DNA from: Phycisphaerae bacterium
Lineage (GTDB): Bacteria; Planctomycetota; Phycisphaerae; Sedimentisphaerales; Anaerobacaceae
Direction: 5' to 3'
Length of the DNA stretch: 7,487 nt
NCBI GenBank assembly: GCA_030667885.1
Contig: DAOUVA010000207.1
Coordinates: 1 to 7,487 of the forward strand
Part shown: piece after piece, positions 5,420 through 7,487 of the stretch
Layout of the letters: every line of letters begins with the position of its first letter
Position numbering within the stretch: position 1 is the first letter of the stretch
Position numbers and translations under genes: made by a program
Notes under the pieces: model-generated
What the model saw: the letters and a program-made list of their open reading frames with translations, nothing else
The model's database searches: none
Told to the model about the DNA's origin: nothing

Positions 5420-6727
5420 ATGAAAAAGATATACATGCTCGTGCTTGTAGCGGCTTTGGTCTGCCCGAAGGCGTTTTCCGCTCCTACAACTATCGTTCGC
5501 CAAACAAAAGGCCAGGGCATTACGAGAGAACAGGCGATCGATAAAGCCTTATATCAGGCCGTAGCTCAGGCCAAAGGTATTGCGGTCAGTTCGGGAAGGT
5601 ATGATTTCGGCTTCCAGTCCTCCGGTGTGGGAATTGACACTAAAGACACTGGTAAATCAATCGAGTTTGATTCGGTGTCTGTCCAGGCGGGCGGTTCAAC
5701 CCGGCTGACTGATATTGCAGGCTGGGTTAAATCTTACGAAGTTATCGATGAACAAAAAACCGATGACAGGACCTACGAAGTAACAATTAAGGCCTGGGTT
5801 TATGACTACGAAGACCCGGAACAGACCAAGAGGCTCAAGCTTGCTATAATGCCGATTCAAACACTCTATGACTCCTATCGATTCGGCAATTATGTTCCTT
5901 CCGCGGTTGAAATGTCTCTAAAGCTCTCCCAGCAACTGAGCGCTGGTATTACTCAGACAAATAAATTCGCTGTTTTAGACAGGGAGTATATATCTGAATT
6001 TGCCCAAAACAGAAATATTCTTATCTCTGATGATTCCCCCATAGAGGAAAAAGCCAGACTTGGCCAGGTCCTCGGCGCCGATTATATGATTGTTGGAACC
6101 ATATCCAACGCAGGACTTAAAATCAAAGAAAGAGCGTCCAGGGCTATCGGCCGTGCAATCAGGGAGTACGAAGTTGATTATGTTTTTGATTATCGTTTGA
6201 TAGTCGCCCCAACGAGACAGGTCAAACTGGCCGACACCGTTAATATTGCTCTTGAAAGAGACCAGGTCAGAGTACTCGTGAAAAGATGGAGGCCCGAAGA
6301 CCTGGATTACAGGGAAATGGTTGATAACCTTACAGCAAGAGTCGCCAAACAGGTTATCGATAGTATTATCGACAGGCTCTACCCGATACGAATCGCAAGT
6401 AAAAATATAACAGGGCAGCTTATTATCAACCAGGGCGGCAAAAGAATCTCAAAGGGTTCTGTACTGGATGTCTTAGTTCAGGGCGAAGAAATTATTGACG
6501 TCGATACGAAAGAATCATTGGGCCGGACTGAAAGCCATATCGCAACAATCGAGATTGAAAAAGTAACGCCGACAATCTCGTATGCAAGACTTGTAAAGGG
6601 CGACTTAGATAATATTTCCGTAGGTTTGATTTGCCGGCTGAAAAAGGTCGAACTTGAAGTGCCCGGCGGCGCTAAGAGCAGTATCAGGAGAACTCCTCAG
6701 GGCGGAGTGAAGCTGCCCTTTGACTAA
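5420..6727 (+). CDS. FlgT-like three-domain CsgG-family exported protein
   Basis: This 435-residue protein has a Sec signal peptide (hydrophobic 4-14, likely cut after A-F-S at 18-20). Cys15 is not in a valid lipobox, so it should be soluble in the periplasm, unlike its three lipoprotein neighbours. An N-terminal domain (about 28-130) begins with ITREQAIDKALYQAVAQAKG (34-53), as in FlgT N-terminal domains. The CsgG/TolB-N-like domain (about 138-322) shows KLAIMPIQT (140-148), NKFAVLDREYISEF (181-194), ARLGQVLGADYMIVGTIS (212-229), and a final helix VAKQVIDSIIDRLYP (308-322). A C-terminal beta domain (about 330-408), with KRISKGSVLDVLVQG (341-355), resembles FlgT C-terminal modules. FlgT builds the outer flagellar ring of Vibrio, but no flagellar gene is here. 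It is last in the operon, 45 nt after LpoB. A periplasmic ring or scaffold is plausible, not shown. Confidence 0.8.
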   Translation: MKKIYMLVLVAALVCPKAFSAPTTIVRQTKGQGITREQAIDKALYQAVAQAKGIAVSSGRYDFGFQSSGVGIDTKDTGKSIEFDSVSVQAGGSTRLTDIAGWVKSYEVIDEQKTDDRTYEVTIKAWVYDYEDPEQTKRLKLAIMPIQTLYDSYRFGNYVPSAVEMSLKLSQQLSAGITQTNKFAVLDREYISEFAQNRNILISDDSPIEEKARLGQVLGADYMIVGTISNAGLKIKERASRAIGRAIREYEVDYVFDYRLIVAPTRQVKLADTVNIALERDQVRVLVKRWRPEDLDYREMVDNLTARVAKQVIDSIIDRLYPIRIASKNITGQLIINQGGKRISKGSVLDVLVQGEEIIDVDTKESLGRTESHIATIEIEKVTPTISYARLVKGDLDNISVGLICRLKKVELEVPGGAKSSIRRTPQGGVKLPFD

Positions 6728-6766
6728 TCTTCTTTGAGTTCACACGCAAAATAATACGGGATTCAT

Positions 6767-7487
6767 TTATCCGGCTGACGATAGAAAAGCCTCTATGTTT
6801 TCTGTTGGTACATCCGGAGGCATTCCGCCGCCGCAGGACAGGATAATCCGGCTCTTGTCGCTTACCGATTCGAGTTCCGTTTTGATGCTGTTGTGCACAT
6901 CTTCGGGCGTTCCTGCTGCAAGGACATCTCGTGTGGGGATGTTTCCGAGCAAAGTAACAGCGTTATTAGTAAGCTCCTTCATCTGAGCGAGGGTGTGCTG
7001 GAAGCTGAAATTGAAAAGATTCACGCCGATTTCGGGAAGGTATGGTGCGCAAACAAGTCCGGCGGCGTCGTTGTGGAAGAATTTCACGCTGACGTCAAGT
7101 GATTGGAAAATGCGTTTCAGATACGGCATGGCCGCCTCTTTGAAATCTTCCTCACCTAAAAAGCCTACGATGTCATCGAGAATGAATATACCGTCAATGG
7201 ATGGAAAAGTCCGGGCCTGGAGGTCGAGCCAGTCGATAAGAAAATCTGTTACGACCTCGAGCAGCTTTCTGGTTTCATCAGGATTGGTTCGAATGGCCAT
7301 AAGGAATTCGGTGCTGCCAATCAGGAACGAAGCTACGTTCAACGGCCCGCGTGCAACTGCAAACTTAATGTTATGGCCCGCCTGTTCGATTTGGCTTTGG
7401 TAGTGCTTTAAACGATTGAGGACGAATGGCAGCAGGCCGTCCGTTTTGGGATTCGGTTTGTTAAGTGAGTTTACCTGCTGGATATCG
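6767..7487 (-). CDS. Uroporphyrinogen decarboxylase-family protein (5' end beyond window)
   Basis: This open frame runs from the window edge to its stop at 6767, showing the last 239 residues; the N-terminus is missing. It belongs to the uroporphyrinogen decarboxylase / MtaA-CmuA superfamily (PF01208) of TIM barrels. Motifs are ARGPLNVASFLIG (visible residues 45-57), GIFILDDIVGFLGEEDF (99-115), KFFHNDAAG (135-143), LLGNIPTRDVLAAGTPEDV (179-197) and the closing block SCGGGMPPDVPTENIEAF (217-234). In methylcobamide methyltransferases of this family zinc is bound by His-x-Cys and a distant Cys. Here the first pair reads His-Asn-Asp (His138), although Cys218 is kept 80 residues on, so methyl transfer of the classical kind is uncertain. 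No heme or methyltransferase partner is visible. It converges on the lipoprotein operon across a 39-bp gap without a clear terminator. Confidence 0.87.
   Translation of the reverse strand, partial: DIQQVNSLNKPNPKTDGLLPFVLNRLKHYQSQIEQAGHNIKFAVARGPLNVASFLIGSTEFLMAIRTNPDETRKLLEVVTDFLIDWLDLQARTFPSIDGIFILDDIVGFLGEEDFKEAAMPYLKRIFQSLDVSVKFFHNDAAGLVCAPYLPEIGVNLFNFSFQHTLAQMKELTNNAVTLLGNIPTRDVLAAGTPEDVHNSIKTELESVSDKSRIILSCGGGMPPDVPTENIEAFLSSAG

Larger units (their letters stand above)
2898..6727 (+). other. Four-gene envelope operon (COG3014, YcfL, LpoB, FlgT/CsgG)
   Basis: Four same-strand genes follow the promoter at 2803 with gaps of 26, 3 and 45 nt. All four products carry export signals, three of them lipoprotein type. 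No internal terminator or strong internal promoter is visible. This supports one transcript and a shared job at the outer membrane or periplasm. Confidence 0.75.

Noticed and set aside
6728..6774. Possible bidirectional terminator between the convergent genes
   Set aside because: The only stem is 4-6 bp with a mismatch and no T run.
6795..7403. Plus-strand open frames opposite the URO-D-type gene
   Set aside because: The minus strand shows continuous family motifs, so the plus frames are shadows.

Overview
The window reads as a chromosomal piece of a Gram-negative-type bacterium with an outer envelope rich in lipoproteins. My best guess for the lineage is a planctomycete of the Phycisphaerae/Sedimentisphaerales type. 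The reasons are a low-complexity repeat whose translation is rich in K-P-N and K-A-N, a type I recall from such genomes, a solitary xylose-isomerase-like TIM-barrel enzyme, and a uroporphyrinogen-decarboxylase-like protein with no visible heme neighbours. This assignment is inference; no rRNA or other phylogenetic marker is present.

Layout. Bases 1-504 hold no convincing gene. They carry a 21-bp quasi-tandem repeat with a half-period near 10.5 bp, a perfect hairpin and scattered extra copies of the repeat core. A sugar phosphate isomerase/epimerase-like gene follows (505-1305, +). Its tail carries a series of hairpins ending in a clear intrinsic terminator (1403-1441). A near-consensus promoter (1502-1530) then drives a single CsgG-fold lipoprotein gene (1586-2212, +). 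A small glycine-zipper lipoprotein gene lies on the opposite strand (2300-2527, -). A 370-bp divergent intergenic region follows, with a second near-consensus promoter (2803-2830) wrapped in an 8-bp perfect inverted repeat.

The centre of the window is a four-gene, same-strand cluster: a COG3014-type TPR-like lipoprotein (2898-4292), a YcfL/DUF1425 lipoprotein (4319-4750), an LpoB-family lipoprotein (4754-5374), and a Sec-exported, FlgT-like three-domain protein with a central CsgG/TolB-N-type domain (5420-6727). Gaps are 3-45 nt, so one transcript is likely. In Escherichia coli ycfL and lpoB are adjacent, and LpoB is an outer-membrane lipoprotein that activates the peptidoglycan synthase PBP1b. 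Here the pair is placed in a larger envelope module. Its members probably work at the inner face of the outer membrane, and no PBP or flagellar gene is visible. The window ends in a converging, 5'-truncated uroporphyrinogen decarboxylase-family gene (6767-7487, -).

The best candidate for an under-described system is this COG3014-YcfL-LpoB-FlgT/CsgG module with its operator-like promoter, together with the separately transcribed CsgG-fold lipoprotein and glycine-zipper lipoprotein beside it. Nothing in the sequence shows defence, CRISPR or mobile-element machinery.
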